Source: an uncultured Collinsella sp.
GTDB lineage: Bacteria; Actinomycetota; Coriobacteriia; Coriobacteriales; Coriobacteriaceae
Direction: 5' to 3'
NCBI GenBank assembly: GCA_958403205.1
Contig: CATXWM010000008.1
Location: forward strand, 1 to 64,000
Length of the DNA stretch: 64,000 nt
Notes under the pieces: model-generated
Databases searched by the model: none
Told to the model about the DNA's origin: nothing
The model's input: the letters and a program-made list of their open reading frames with translations, nothing else
Position numbers and translations under genes: made by a program
Part shown: piece after piece, positions 31,868 to 41,544 of the stretch
How the letters are laid out: each line of letters begins with the position of its first letter
Numbering within the stretch: the first letter of the stretch is position 1

Positions 31868-34800
31868 TTAGCCCATCAGGTCGACTACGTTAAAGCCGGC
31901 GTTGCTCTTGGCGATGACTTCGCGGCCGCCAAAGACGCAGGTGGGCGATTCGGCTGCGATGCGCGTCACGTCGGCGCCGAGCGAGCGCAGCTCACCGGGC
32001 GTGGCGGCGAGCATCTGGGCGCGGCGCTCCTCGCGTGCGTGCGGATCGAGCCCGGCCAGGTAGGTCGTGTTGCGGCGCTTGGTGAGCGCGTACGGCTTCA
32101 CCGGCGCGTCCATACCGCTCACGCAGCTCACAATAAAGCCCTCAAAGGCGGCCTCGTCGGGCTCAAAGCTGCCAAGCCATGCGCCCGCGCGCTCCACGCG
32201 CTCAATCGAAGGATCGATCGCCGGGTCGCGGTAGGTGTAGAACGCCGTCTGGCGCTCGCCGGCTGCGCGGAATCCGCAGCCGTACGCACCGCCCTTCACG
32301 CGAATCTCGTTCCACAGGTAGTCGTAGGAGAGCGCGTTGGCAGCCACGGCCCAAGCGCCTGTCACGTCAATGCCCAGGCGACGCGGATCGCACGCACGTG
32401 CGGCAAAGCAGATGTCGCTGGGGATCACGAAAGCTTCGTGGCGGTCGCACGGCGCCGGCACCGCGAGCGCGTCGCGGCCGGCATCATCGCCTGCGCCAAG
32501 CCCCAGGTCGCCCGCGGCGTCCCAGTACGCGTCAAAGTCCTCGTCGCTGCCGGTAAAGCTCGCCATGCAGCCATCGGCCACAAAGATGCGGTCTGCCAGC
32601 GCGGCAAGCTTGGCGCGCAGGTCGTCCAGTCGCTCGTCAAAGTGCTCGAGCAGATTGCGCAGGAACAGGTAGAAGTCCACGCCCGAGAGCTGCTCGCGCA
32701 CCACGACCGAAGGCGAGCTGTAGCTCATCGCGCGACCCAGCGCCGCCGAGTGGCCGTTGTTGATAAAGCCCTGCTCAAGCCCAATGCGAATCTGCGTGAG
32801 CACGTCGCGAACGCGGTCGGCGTCGGCATCGAGCAAAAGCGTGCTCGACCACACCTCGCGCGGCAGGCTTGCCAGTGCGTCGATCTTTTCGGACAGGGCG
32901 CCGGCGCTCACCAGCAGGTAGGGGCGCACGTCGTCCACGTCGGGCTGCGTCATGACCTCGGTCGTAAAGCTCAAAAAGCCGAGCTTGCCGGCGAGCAAGT
33001 TGTCGAGTTCCTCGGCCGAGTGCTCGCGCGTGGGCAGCTGCTTGAGCAGGCGGCAGAGCAACGTCACGTAGGGCAGGTCCTCAAATGCGACGCAGCTCAG
33101 GTCGAAGTACTGCATGGCGTAGGCCAGGCGGTTAGTGGGGATGCCATGGCGCAGGCAGGGGATGGGCGCGGTTGTGTCCACAACGAGCGGCGGCTCGGGG
33201 CGTGCTTCGCCAATGTCGGACACGCGCAGGCGCGGTAGCGTGGCCTTGGCCTCGGGCGTGTCCTCGGCCTCCTGCGCGGCACGCAGCGCGGCCGCGCGCT
33301 CGGTCACGTCCGCCAGCTCGGCATCGGTCATGGCGTCGCGCTTGGCAGCTAGCTCGGCAGCTTCGGCACTCTCCGCACCCTCGGCAGCGTCCACCGGCAC
33401 CAGCTCGACCAGCGCCATGTGATCGTTTTCCAGCACGAGCTCGCGCAACAGGTCCTCAAAGTAAGTGCCGTTCAGCTCGCCGCGCAGCTCCTCGTACACC
33501 GGGCCGTACTTGAGCGCCAGCGTCGCGGCGTCGTCATCGTAGAGCCACGTGCTCAGTGCGTCGCACGCAATGGCCACGCCGTCGGCGATGCCATAGTCGC
33601 GCTGGCGCAGGTCGTATTCGTTGCTGCTGATGATGGCCTCCAGGCGCTCGCGCGGAACGCCGTGCTCACACAGGTCGCGGCAGGCGTCTTGGAACACGCG
33701 ACGCAGCTCGCGCGCTACGCCGAGCTGCGCGTTTTGCAGCATGATGAGCTCGTAGGGCTGCAGGCTCTCGGCCGCGGTATAGCTCACCACGTTGCCGCCC
33801 AGGCCGGCGGCCAGAATGGCCTTCTTAACCGGCGCTTCGTTGGAGCCCAGCAGTGCCTCAAACAGGATGTCCGCCGCGATCGTGCGCTTGCGATCGAGCG
33901 CACTGCCCAGCACCAGGCCCAAGCCCACCAGGGCGTTCTCGGGCGTGGTGGCCATCTCGATGCGCCTGTACTCGCAGGTCACGGGTGCCTGCACGCCCAG
34001 TGGATTGGGTGCCAGCGCGGACGGGTCCTCGCCGGCGGCAACGGCAACGTCCATGCGGCGGCTCGCGGCACTCGGCTGCGACAGATAGCGCTCGTCCAAA
34101 AAGGCCAGTGCACGGTCCACGTCCAGGTCGCCGTAGAGCGTGATGTAGGAGTTGGAAGGATTGTAGTGGCGCGCGTGCGTGTCCAGGAACTGCTCGTAGG
34201 TGAGCGCGGGAATCGCGCGCGGGTCGCCGCCGCTCTCGTGCGCATAGGCGGTGTCGGGATAGAGTGCGGCGTTGACGGCGTCGTCCAGCACACTCATGGG
34301 GTCGGACAGCGCACCCTTCATCTCGTTGAACACCACGCCGTTATAGCGCAGCGTGCCCTCGCGCAGGCTCGCGGAGCTGCCGTCGCCCTCGTTCTCGGCG
34401 CCCTCCGGCAGGTCCAGCTCGTAGTGCCAGCCCTCCTGCTCAAAAATGGTGGGCTTGGTATAGATGGCCGGGTTGAACACCGCGTCCAGGTACACGTCCA
34501 TCAGGTTGTACAGATCCTGCTCGTTGGTGGTGGCAACGGGGTAGATGGTCTTGTCGGGGTAGGTCATGGCGTTGAGGAACGTCTGCATGGAGCTCTTGAT
34601 CAGGTCGACAAACGGCTCCTTGACGGGGAATTTGGCCGATCCGCACAGCACCGAGTGCTCAAGAATATGGAACACGCCGGTGGAATCGGCCGGCGGCGTC
34701 TTAAAGCCAATGGCAAAGGCCTTGTTTTCGTCGTCGCACGCCAGGTACAGCAGGCGAGCGCCCGAGGCGGTGTGGCGCAGCACGTAGGCGTCCGAGTCGA

Positions 34801-34906
34801 GCTCGGGCACGGTCTCGCAGCGCTCGACGGCAAAGCCGTGGCAGGTGGTGCCGGGTGCCAGCAGCGCGGCGGCTGCGGCGCGCGGGTCGGTTGAGGTGGT
34901 GGGCAT
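31868..34906 (-). CDS. M16C zinc metallopeptidase (presequence-protease / pitrilysin type)
   Basis: 1012 residues, the full length of M16C (PreP/Cym1-like) peptidases, which have two M16 halves enclosing a degradation chamber for short peptides. The inverted zinc motif is H80-I-L-E-H84 with the distal acidic residues expected in the following helix; SVLCGSAKFPVKEPF is a family signature. No signal peptide is visible, so it probably acts on peptides in the cytoplasm. The start was set at the Met 9 nt behind AAAGGAG; the frame is open for 74 more codons upstream, but that stretch consists of repeats. Confidence 0.92.
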   Translation of the reverse strand: MPTTSTDPRAAAAALLAPGTTCHGFAVERCETVPELDSDAYVLRHTASGARLLYLACDDENKAFAIGFKTPPADSTGVFHILEHSVLCGSAKFPVKEPFVDLIKSSMQTFLNAMTYPDKTIYPVATTNEQDLYNLMDVYLDAVFNPAIYTKPTIFEQEGWHYELDLPEGAENEGDGSSASLREGTLRYNGVVFNEMKGALSDPMSVLDDAVNAALYPDTAYAHESGGDPRAIPALTYEQFLDTHARHYNPSNSYITLYGDLDVDRALAFLDERYLSQPSAASRRMDVAVAAGEDPSALAPNPLGVQAPVTCEYRRIEMATTPENALVGLGLVLGSALDRKRTIAADILFEALLGSNEAPVKKAILAAGLGGNVVSYTAAESLQPYELIMLQNAQLGVARELRRVFQDACRDLCEHGVPRERLEAIISSNEYDLRQRDYGIADGVAIACDALSTWLYDDDAATLALKYGPVYEELRGELNGTYFEDLLRELVLENDHMALVELVPVDAAEGAESAEAAELAAKRDAMTDAELADVTERAAALRAAQEAEDTPEAKATLPRLRVSDIGEARPEPPLVVDTTAPIPCLRHGIPTNRLAYAMQYFDLSCVAFEDLPYVTLLCRLLKQLPTREHSAEELDNLLAGKLGFLSFTTEVMTQPDVDDVRPYLLVSAGALSEKIDALASLPREVWSSTLLLDADADRVRDVLTQIRIGLEQGFINNGHSAALGRAMSYSSPSVVVREQLSGVDFYLFLRNLLEHFDERLDDLRAKLAALADRIFVADGCMASFTGSDEDFDAYWDAAGDLGLGAGDDAGRDALAVPAPCDRHEAFVIPSDICFAARACDPRRLGIDVTGAWAVAANALSYDYLWNEIRVKGGAYGCGFRAAGERQTAFYTYRDPAIDPSIERVERAGAWLGSFEPDEAAFEGFIVSCVSGMDAPVKPYALTKRRNTTYLAGLDPHAREERRAQMLAATPGELRSLGADVTRIAAESPTCVFGGREVIAKSNAGFNVVDLMG

Positions 34907-34993
34907 ATGAAGTCTCCTTTGACGCCCCAGCGGGGGCGAATCGAGTCGAATCCTCGAGAGTATACCCATATGGGGCCCTCGACCAATCTGCCG

Positions 34994-35143
34994 GATGAGC
35001 GTGGATTTTCGGACACACGAGCGTGGAAATTCGGACGCCCACCAAATGAGCGTGGATTTTCGGACGAAATCGGCTGCCAAAAGCCCAAATACCGTCCAAA
35101 TATCCACCCTCATTTCCCGACCGTCCAAAATCCACGCTCATCC
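34994..35143. repeat. GAGCGTGGATTTTCGGAC repeat cluster
   Basis: Three direct units lie at 34994-35015, 35017-35038 (variant GAGCGTGGAAATTCGGAC) and 35047-35066, and one inverted unit at 35121-35143. The same word occurs before recQ (24725). The cluster fills the left half of the gene-less stretch 34907-35450. Confidence 0.8.
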
Positions 35144-35154
35144 GCCGCCCGCAC

Positions 35155-35388
35155 ATCTCTCATCTCTCATTCGTCACGAATACGAGAGATAACAGAAAGA
35201 CGAGAGATAAATATGAGAGATAACTGAGCAGCAAAGAGACAAGCAATCATGGTATTATCTCAATACCGATTGTTCTAACAGCGAAAACATGTTTAAATGA
35301 AACAGATGACAGACATCTTATCTTTCATCTCTCACTCCTCTCTAATATGAAAGATAACAGAAAGATGAGAGATAATTACGAGAGATAA
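35155..35388. promoter_or_regulatory. AGAGATAA iteron array upstream of the AlbA_2 regulator
   Basis: Two clusters each have three direct units with the same phasing: 35183, 35201, 35214 and 35348, 35366, 35379 (offsets 18 and 13). Units read (C/T)GAGAGATAA, one being TGAAAGATAA. Each cluster is preceded by inverted copies (ATCTCTCA at 35155 and 35162; TTATCTTTCA at 35318 and ATCTCTCA at 35327). Between them is GGTATT/AATACC (35251-35267). The stretch is AT-rich compared with its surroundings. Confidence 0.8.
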
Positions 35389-35450
35389 CTGAGAGACGAA
35401 GGAAATCTATTCGCGGCATTCTTCGCAGAACCGAGCGAAAGGACGTGCAG

Positions 35451-36917
35451 ATGAACGAAAACGAGCTGGCCGGTTTGCTTGAGTCTTTAAAGCGAATGGG
35501 TTCGGATGACCTTAGCGTCGAAGTAAAAGAGAGCGCCATGACGCTTTCCCGCGACGTATGGGAAACGGTCAGCGCTTTCGCAAACACCGCCGGTGGCATC
35601 ATCGTGCTCGGAGTGAGTGAGCGCGCGGGTTTTGTTCCAGTTGCAAACTTTGAGACCGAGAAAGTGCTCAACCAATTCGTGGCGGGCATGGGCGATGCCG
35701 GCGGTCGCGGAAAGCTGGCCAATCCGCCCAAATACACCATTGAGCGCGTGGGGCTTCGGGGTACCGTTGTTCTCGTTATCACGATTGAGGAGCTCGACCC
35801 GTCGAGCAAGCCTTGCTATGTCATAGAGCGGGGCGCTCAAGGTGGCAGCTACAAACGCATCGATGACAAAGATGTCCCGCTTTCGTCGACCGAGGTTTTG
35901 GCACTGTCGTCATACGAACGGACGAGTCCTAGCGATCGCGATGCGGTGCCCGGCACGAGTGTGGGCGATCTCGACGAGTCGCTGGTCGACCGCACGATAG
36001 AACGCGCCTATTCGTTGACGCCTCGAGCGATGCGTGGTGCGACGGACAAGAAGACAAAGATGGAGCGCCTGAATCTCCTCGACTTCCAGGGCAATGTTAC
36101 CAAGGCCGGCCTCCTTGCCGCGGGCGTTTACCCTCAGCAGTTCTATCCTAAGCTCTTCATTGATGTGGCTGTCCATGCAGGAACTCAAAAGAGCGCTGCG
36201 GGACCGCTAAGATTTATGGACCGCACAGTCTGCGAGGGCACCCTGGGCGAGATGATTTCGGATACTGTCGCGGCTGTCGCCAAAAACCTGCGCCGCACCT
36301 CGACCGTCCAAGGCATCTCGCGTATCGACTCGCTGGAGATTCCCGAGGAGGTCCTGCGCGAGGCAGTCGCCAACGCGGTTATCCACAGGGAATACGGGGA
36401 TCGGTTCTGTGGGCAATCGATCGCCGTCGACGTTTTTGACGACCGTATCGAGGTGACGAATCCCGGCGGCCTTTATGGAGGGAAGACTCGCGAGAACTTG
36501 TTTGACGGCAGCTCCCGATGCCGTAACGCGACGCTCGTGAAACTCATGTCGATTGTCCCGCTGCCGGATGGCGCAGGTTCGCCGGCTGAGGGCAATGGCT
36601 CGGGCATCCCGATGATGATCGATGCCATGCGCGCGTATGGTCTGGCCGAGCCCCTGTTCTGCCCGGGGTTCGATCGGTTCAAGGTCGTACTTTACCGTTC
36701 AAAGATCGAGCCGGTCGATCATGGCGGGGACTTGATTATGACGGCACTCAAGCGCTACGGCGAATTGGGGACGCGCGAACTGGCGGAGCGCACGGGACTC
36801 ACGGTTTCCCAGGTTAGGGCACGCGTCAATGCGCTCATTGAGCAGGGCGAGCTTGAGCCGACGGCGCCGTTGACAAGCCGCAACCGCAAGTATCGACTGT
36901 CAGAGCGCGTGGAATAA
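35451..36917 (+). CDS. AlbA_2-domain ATP-binding transcriptional regulator (RecG-C-like)
   Basis: 488 residues. The AlbA_2 (divergent AAA_4/Schlafen-type) domain lies at about 20-135 with VEVKESAM and FANTAGGIIVLGV. The central ATPase-like domain with LREAVANAVIHREYG, DRIEVTNPGGL and GSGIPMM (about 290-400) is the RecG-like/HATPase_c_4 segment. A C-terminal winged helix follows (about 425-488, GELGTRELAERTGLTVSQVRARV). Such proteins act as DNA-binding regulators, often autoregulatory. The AGAGATAA array directly upstream is the obvious candidate target. ATG 35451 lies 7 nt after GAAAGGA; GTG 35445 is too close to that site. Confidence 0.88.
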   Translation: MNENELAGLLESLKRMGSDDLSVEVKESAMTLSRDVWETVSAFANTAGGIIVLGVSERAGFVPVANFETEKVLNQFVAGMGDAGGRGKLANPPKYTIERVGLRGTVVLVITIEELDPSSKPCYVIERGAQGGSYKRIDDKDVPLSSTEVLALSSYERTSPSDRDAVPGTSVGDLDESLVDRTIERAYSLTPRAMRGATDKKTKMERLNLLDFQGNVTKAGLLAAGVYPQQFYPKLFIDVAVHAGTQKSAAGPLRFMDRTVCEGTLGEMISDTVAAVAKNLRRTSTVQGISRIDSLEIPEEVLREAVANAVIHREYGDRFCGQSIAVDVFDDRIEVTNPGGLYGGKTRENLFDGSSRCRNATLVKLMSIVPLPDGAGSPAEGNGSGIPMMIDAMRAYGLAEPLFCPGFDRFKVVLYRSKIEPVDHGGDLIMTALKRYGELGTRELAERTGLTVSQVRARVNALIEQGELEPTAPLTSRNRKYRLSERVE

Positions 36918-37017
36918 ATGCGTTAGTGGACGAGGCGACCCAATAATCGACCCTCAATTGGCGCCCACTAAGGTAAAGCGGTTGTTGCTCAGTCGACGGT
37001 GATGCTGAAGACTCGGC

Positions 37018-37509
37018 TTACGCCGGCATGGCCCCGAACCCGTCCATCAAGAACAGCCTAAGAACCAGCTTGATGACATATCCCGGTTTGACTTCTGCCG
37101 CGTCAAAGACTTGGCGCTCGGCGAGCTCGCTGCAGTATGCATAGATGTCGCGGATAAGGTCTGCGCCCGAAAGCGTAAACATGTAGCCTGCGTCCGAAAG
37201 CGCATTGGGCGCGGCGGGCAACTTGGCCATGTGGCAGAACGTTTGCAGGTCGGGCGCCATAACATTCTGGTAGTCGAGGTGGCCGTTGGCATCCTGTTCG
37301 GCAAGCTCCAATTGGCGCACAAAATCCAGCGCCGCTGCTAACACAAAGCTCGGTGTAGGCGCATTGACGTCCTGAGTGGTCGCCACAAGCCTGCCCGCCG
37401 CCTGCGTGACAAGCCAAGCGACCTCGCGCTGGCAACGCACAGCCTTGCGCGTAACCGGCTTGATGGACGAAGAAGAAACGCTCCCCTTAGGCGGATTCGA
37501 AGCAGCCAT
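37018..37509 (-). CDS. Conserved-looking protein of unknown function, restriction-modification neighbour
   Basis: 163 residues, start behind GGGAGGG. The N-terminal 25 residues are Ser/Lys-rich. The rest is predicted mostly helical with no signal peptide or clear membrane span. I recognise no family. It is 126 bp downstream of the methyltransferase gene on the same strand and could be co-transcribed with it, so a helper role in the R-M system is possible but only positional. The 100 bp between it and the preceding regulator shows nothing notable. Confidence 0.65.
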   Translation of the reverse strand: MAASNPPKGSVSSSSIKPVTRKAVRCQREVAWLVTQAAGRLVATTQDVNAPTPSFVLAAALDFVRQLELAEQDANGHLDYQNVMAPDLQTFCHMAKLPAAPNALSDAGYMFTLSGADLIRDIYAYCSELAERQVFDAAEVKPGYVIKLVLRLFLMDGFGAMPA

Positions 37510-37635
37510 AAGACCCTCCCATGAACAATCCGGCCCAACAAGCCCGGATGAAACACGTGCTACATCAGTATACAGGGGAGTGGGATGGAAAAAACGGAGT
37601 CGACAGCGTGAACTGCCGGCTCCTGATTGCTTGCC

Positions 37636-38898
37636 TTAGAGGCTGTACACTTCGACCATAGCTTCGCCAATGCGATGGGGCACGCCGGTGACGAGTGCGT
37701 TGCCCATGCAGAAGGCCCGATGGCCGTCGGTCATGCCCGTATCGGTCCAACCTTTCGGGAATCCCTGAAGCTGATCGAGCTCGTCGGGAACAAGACGGCG
37801 GAAACGGCCATCGGGACACTCGATGACGTGCTTGAAGCGGCTCGCTCCCGTGCCGCCTTCTCCTGTGAGGATGGTGCGGCTCGGCTTGTCGGTGGCATCC
37901 GGGAAGCTCATGGCTCCCTCGGAATACGTGTACGTAAAGCCTGTCTTTTTGTTAGTGCGCTCTTCGCGCTTGCTGCCCTTAAGGTAGCGCCAGTCGGGAA
38001 GCTTTTCGTCGGAGATGTAGAACTGCTCCGGGACATCAGCCTCGTCGACAAGCACGTCGCCAAGCACGTGGCGCTCACCGTGATAGTCCTCGGCAAAGTC
38101 GCAGGTCAGAACATGACAGCCCTGCATGACGCCAGCATTCTTGAATTGAGAGGTCTTTTGGCCGACGCCAAAACGAGTTGAGTTCTCGTAGGGGTCGGGC
38201 AAAACGTCGAGCTCGGACATCTCGTCGGGATAGATGGCGGGGAAGGCTTTAGCCATGACGCCGTTGTGCATGCGATTAACGAGATCAACCTTGCCAGCGT
38301 CCTTTTCGCAGAAGATATAAACACGCTTGCGACGCTGGGGGAAACCGTATTCGGCAGAGTTGACCACGCGCCATTCGACCGTGTAGTCGAGGTCGGCAAG
38401 ACAGCTTAGGATGATGGCGAAGTCGCGACCGCGTTGAGACGCGGGCGACTTGAGCAGGCGGTCGACGTTCTCAAAGAGACCGAACTTGGGCTTCTTCATT
38501 TCGAGGAAGTGATAGATGTCCCACCAGAGGACACCCTTCTTTCCTTCGATGCCGTGTGCCTGATTGAGCGGACGCGCGACAGAGTAGTCTTGACAGGGGA
38601 AGCCGCCAACGACCATTTGGACATCGGGGATTTCGATTTCTTTCGCCTCGGCCTGCTCCAGGACCTTATTGATGTCTTCGTTGACGACGGAATCATTGCC
38701 GAAGCGATCCATGTAGCAACGGGCCGCGAACTGACGCGCCTTGGTTCCGGGCGGCTCCCACTGATTGGCCCAAATGGTGCGGAAGGGGCCGGCGGGCTTC
38801 ATATAAAACTCGGGATGGCGAGGGTCGGCATAGCCTTCGAGACCCAAACGAAATCCACCGACGCCCGCAAAAAGCTCGGCAATATTAATCTCAGACAC
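37636..38898 (-). CDS. DNA (cytosine-5) methyltransferase, probably GATC-specific
   Basis: 420 residues. Motif I is ELFAGVGGFRLGL (8-20), motif IV GGFPCQDYS with catalytic Cys102, motif VI ENVDRLL, motif VIII QRRKRVYIF, and motifs IX-X include RRLVPDELDQLQGFPKGW and GNALVTGVPHRIGEAM. The target-recognition region lies between VIII and IX. GTG 38898 was chosen because GGAG is 4 nt upstream and the motif I distance is normal. It is divergently paired with a Sau3AI-like nuclease, so the modified site is probably GATC at the C; that assignment rests on the partner. Confidence 0.92.
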   Translation of the reverse strand: MSEINIAELFAGVGGFRLGLEGYADPRHPEFYMKPAGPFRTIWANQWEPPGTKARQFAARCYMDRFGNDSVVNEDINKVLEQAEAKEIEIPDVQMVVGGFPCQDYSVARPLNQAHGIEGKKGVLWWDIYHFLEMKKPKFGLFENVDRLLKSPASQRGRDFAIILSCLADLDYTVEWRVVNSAEYGFPQRRKRVYIFCEKDAGKVDLVNRMHNGVMAKAFPAIYPDEMSELDVLPDPYENSTRFGVGQKTSQFKNAGVMQGCHVLTCDFAEDYHGERHVLGDVLVDEADVPEQFYISDEKLPDWRYLKGSKREERTNKKTGFTYTYSEGAMSFPDATDKPSRTILTGEGGTGASRFKHVIECPDGRFRRLVPDELDQLQGFPKGWTDTGMTDGHRAFCMGNALVTGVPHRIGEAMVEVYSL

Positions 38899-39038
38899 GT
38901 TTCTCCAATCGCTGCTGTGTCCGGTTATGGTGGTCACAACAATAACCGATCGAGGGGACAATCAAGACCTCAATTTTCTGGGCGTTAGTAGTTGCTCTGA
39001 ACTACCATGAGGTTAGTTGCGAGTTTCGGAGGTATCCC

Positions 39039-40544
39039 GTGTCTAAGAAGCGCCTCGATTTCAAGCGCATGCTTGACGATACTGATTTTTCTGACCCCTC
39101 AAGTATTGAGCGCTATGCTGCCAATCTCGATGGCATGACGTTCCGCGATATTCTCGAGCTCGGTATTGCTCCGGAGGGGGAGAGTGCGCCCAAGGACTTT
39201 GGCTCCAAGAAGTACAAAGGCGGTATGGGCACTCTTATCGAAGAACGTTACTTTGGCTACAAGGCCAATAGTGACGATCGCCCCGACTTTCCCGAGGCGG
39301 GCGTTGAGCTCAAGGCAACGTGTTTTGATGTGCTCAAGAACGGCCGGAAGTCTGCTGGCGAGCGCCTTGTCCTGACCATGATTCCTTATGACCGACCTGT
39401 TTCGCTCGACTACGACAGTTCTCACCTCAAGACCAAGCTCAGCAATATCCTGTTGATTTACTACGGCCGAGATCGTTCCATCGATAAATACGACCAACGC
39501 ATTGAGCGTGCGGTCATGGTTCGTCTGCCCGAAGAGGACATGAAAATCATTCGCGCCGACTACGAGAAGATCATTTCCTATATTCAGGATGGCCGTGCGG
39601 ACGAGCTTTCAGAAGGCATGACGACTTATCTGGGTGCTTGCACGAAGGGCGCAACTGAGGCCACAATGTGGGCGGACCAGTATTATGAATACTTCAATAC
39701 CGATACGGGCGAGATTGAGCGCCATCGCGCAAAGCGTCGCGCCTTTTCCCTCAAGCGCTCGTATATGGACTATGTGCTTCATACTTATGTCCTCGGTGCT
39801 CCGCGAGTCGGGGAGAGCATTGTTCAGGACGATGGCAAGTCTATCGATTTCGAAAGTTACGTAACTGGACTTATCGAGCGCCATTACGGTGAGACCGATC
39901 GTCAAATTGCCGAACAGTATGGACTGGAGTACACGGGCAATAAGGCGCAGTGGACAACGCTCGTTTATCGTATGCTCGGAATCAAAAACAATGCTGCCGA
40001 GGAATTCGTCAAGGCAGGCATTTCCGTCCGAACTGTTCGAGTTAACAACAGGGGGCACATCGAACAGGCTATGTCGTTCCCACCGTTTGAGTTCAAGCGT
40101 TTGATTGAAGAAGACTGGGAGACGTCGCCTCTTCATGCGTGCCTTGAGACCAATCGCTTTTTCCTCGTTGTGTTCCGTGAGGACCACGATGGCGTGCTGC
40201 GTCTCGATCGTTGTTTGTTCTGGGCAATGGGAGAAAACGAAATCGAAGGCCCAGCGAAAGCTTGTTGGGATGAGACGCGAAAGGTAATACGTGAGGGCGT
40301 TGAGCTCAATCCGTATCGGGATGCGAGCGGAAAGCTCAAAGTGACTAACAATCTGCCCGGTATGGCGGACAATCCAATTGTTCACGTTCGCCCGCATACG
40401 TCAAAAGCGGCTTACAAGTTTGCCGATGGAACAGAGATCGGTGACATCGCAAGGAATGCTTACGAACTGCCCGACGGGCGCTGGATGACGAAGCAATCGT
40501 TCTGGTTCAACAAGGGCTACCTGGAGCATATTTTGGGGCTGTAG
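39039..40544 (+). CDS. Sau3AI-like type II restriction endonuclease (MutH/Sau3AI family)
   Basis: 501 residues, close to Sau3AI in length. The N-terminal MutH-like domain has KGGMGTLIEERYFGYKANSD and the catalytic D-x6-E-x-K set as Asp83, Glu90 and Lys92 (PDFPEAGVELKAT), the spacing found in MutH. The C-terminal half would be the catalytically silent second MutH-like domain that gives Sau3AI a pseudo-dimer. Predicted cleavage is at GATC when the C is unmethylated. GTG 39039 follows CGGAGGT. It is divergent from the methyltransferase gene with a 140-bp shared control region. Confidence 0.9.
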   Translation: MSKKRLDFKRMLDDTDFSDPSSIERYAANLDGMTFRDILELGIAPEGESAPKDFGSKKYKGGMGTLIEERYFGYKANSDDRPDFPEAGVELKATCFDVLKNGRKSAGERLVLTMIPYDRPVSLDYDSSHLKTKLSNILLIYYGRDRSIDKYDQRIERAVMVRLPEEDMKIIRADYEKIISYIQDGRADELSEGMTTYLGACTKGATEATMWADQYYEYFNTDTGEIERHRAKRRAFSLKRSYMDYVLHTYVLGAPRVGESIVQDDGKSIDFESYVTGLIERHYGETDRQIAEQYGLEYTGNKAQWTTLVYRMLGIKNNAAEEFVKAGISVRTVRVNNRGHIEQAMSFPPFEFKRLIEEDWETSPLHACLETNRFFLVVFREDHDGVLRLDRCLFWAMGENEIEGPAKACWDETRKVIREGVELNPYRDASGKLKVTNNLPGMADNPIVHVRPHTSKAAYKFADGTEIGDIARNAYELPDGRWMTKQSFWFNKGYLEHILGL

Positions 40545-40599
40545 CGTTTCGAGATTATTTAACAATCAACCCCTGCTCCTCGATACCTCGATGTTGCCC

Positions 40600-41286
40600 C
40601 TACAAATAAATCCCCTCACCAAGCTGCTTATGGAACTCGGCGTGATGGTCGCGTGCCCAGGTAAAGAGCGCCTGGTCAAAGTCGGTGCGCGTGGCTGGGA
40701 TGCCAAAGACGCCGGCAACTTCGACGCGCACAAACTCCAGTGCCGGCAGCTTGTTGATGGCGGTGAGGGCAAACGGGGACGAGGGCTCTTCGAGCAGATA
40801 GCGACTGCCTTGCAACGCGTCGCAACTGGTGCACGTGTTGCCGAGCGACGGGGCTTTGGAGGCTCGCGCGCCTACGGGCTTGTAGCCGCAGCGCTTATGA
40901 AGGTAGTCGCGGATCTCGCCCGGCACGCAGCCAAGAGCGGGCACGATGGCGAGTGCGTTGGCGTTGGCCGTGTCGATGGCAATGTGCCCGGATTCGTTGG
41001 GCGCGTGCGCGATGGCGGTGTCCTTGCCGTCATCGGCTCGATAAGGGATACCGAAGGCCGCGACCGAGGTCTCTTTGTGGCACTTCCAGCACTCGCGCTT
41101 GCCCAGCACCAGATATATATACGGTGCGGAGGGGTCGGATCGGTCTACGCCGGGCAGCCACTCGGCAAAGGGCTCGGGATTAACGCCGCTGGGCACATAC
41201 CAGATCTTTTTGGTCCGGTCCCATTTGGCGCCCAGCGCCTTGGCTTCTTCTTTTTGCGAAAAGGGGACATCGAGCTCGGTGCGCAT
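40600..41286 (-). CDS. DUF5710-domain protein with possible zinc knuckles
   Basis: 228 residues. The N-terminal DUF5710-like segment (about 4-33, LDVPFSQKEEAKALGAKWDR) is a small domain often attached to DNA-processing or primase-type proteins. Two Cys pairs follow, CWKC (about 66-69) and CTSC (about 152-155), which could bind zinc. Function unknown. It ends next to the restriction gene, so it may belong to the same accessory block. The start at 41286 has AAGGAGC upstream. Confidence 0.72.
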   Translation of the reverse strand: MRTELDVPFSQKEEAKALGAKWDRTKKIWYVPSGVNPEPFAEWLPGVDRSDPSAPYIYLVLGKRECWKCHKETSVAAFGIPYRADDGKDTAIAHAPNESGHIAIDTANANALAIVPALGCVPGEIRDYLHKRCGYKPVGARASKAPSLGNTCTSCDALQGSRYLLEEPSSPFALTAINKLPALEFVRVEVAGVFGIPATRTDFDQALFTWARDHHAEFHKQLGEGIYL

Positions 41287-41544
41287 AGCGGCTCCTTGGT
41301 GCGCGGGTGCAAGTGCTCCAAGGATACCGCAGCGGCGGCTGCTCGATGCGTGCGGCTGTAGATGGCCGAGTTTGTGCTGGTGGCCGGCGGTGTTTGCGGT
41401 CTTTACGGGGCGGTTGCGGCGCGGCGTTGGGCCCGTTGGACGAGTGTTTTGGCCGCCTAAGAAGTCGCGGGGCGCTTTGGCGGGGCCGTGCCGTCAAGCA
41501 AATGGGCAGGTGCGTGGCCGGCTTTTGGTCAGTTGAGCGGCAAT

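Noticed and set aside
35155..35388. CRISPR array
   Set aside because: Units are only 8-10 bp, occur in both orientations, and have spacers of 3-8 bp. No cas genes are near. This is an operator- or iteron-like array.
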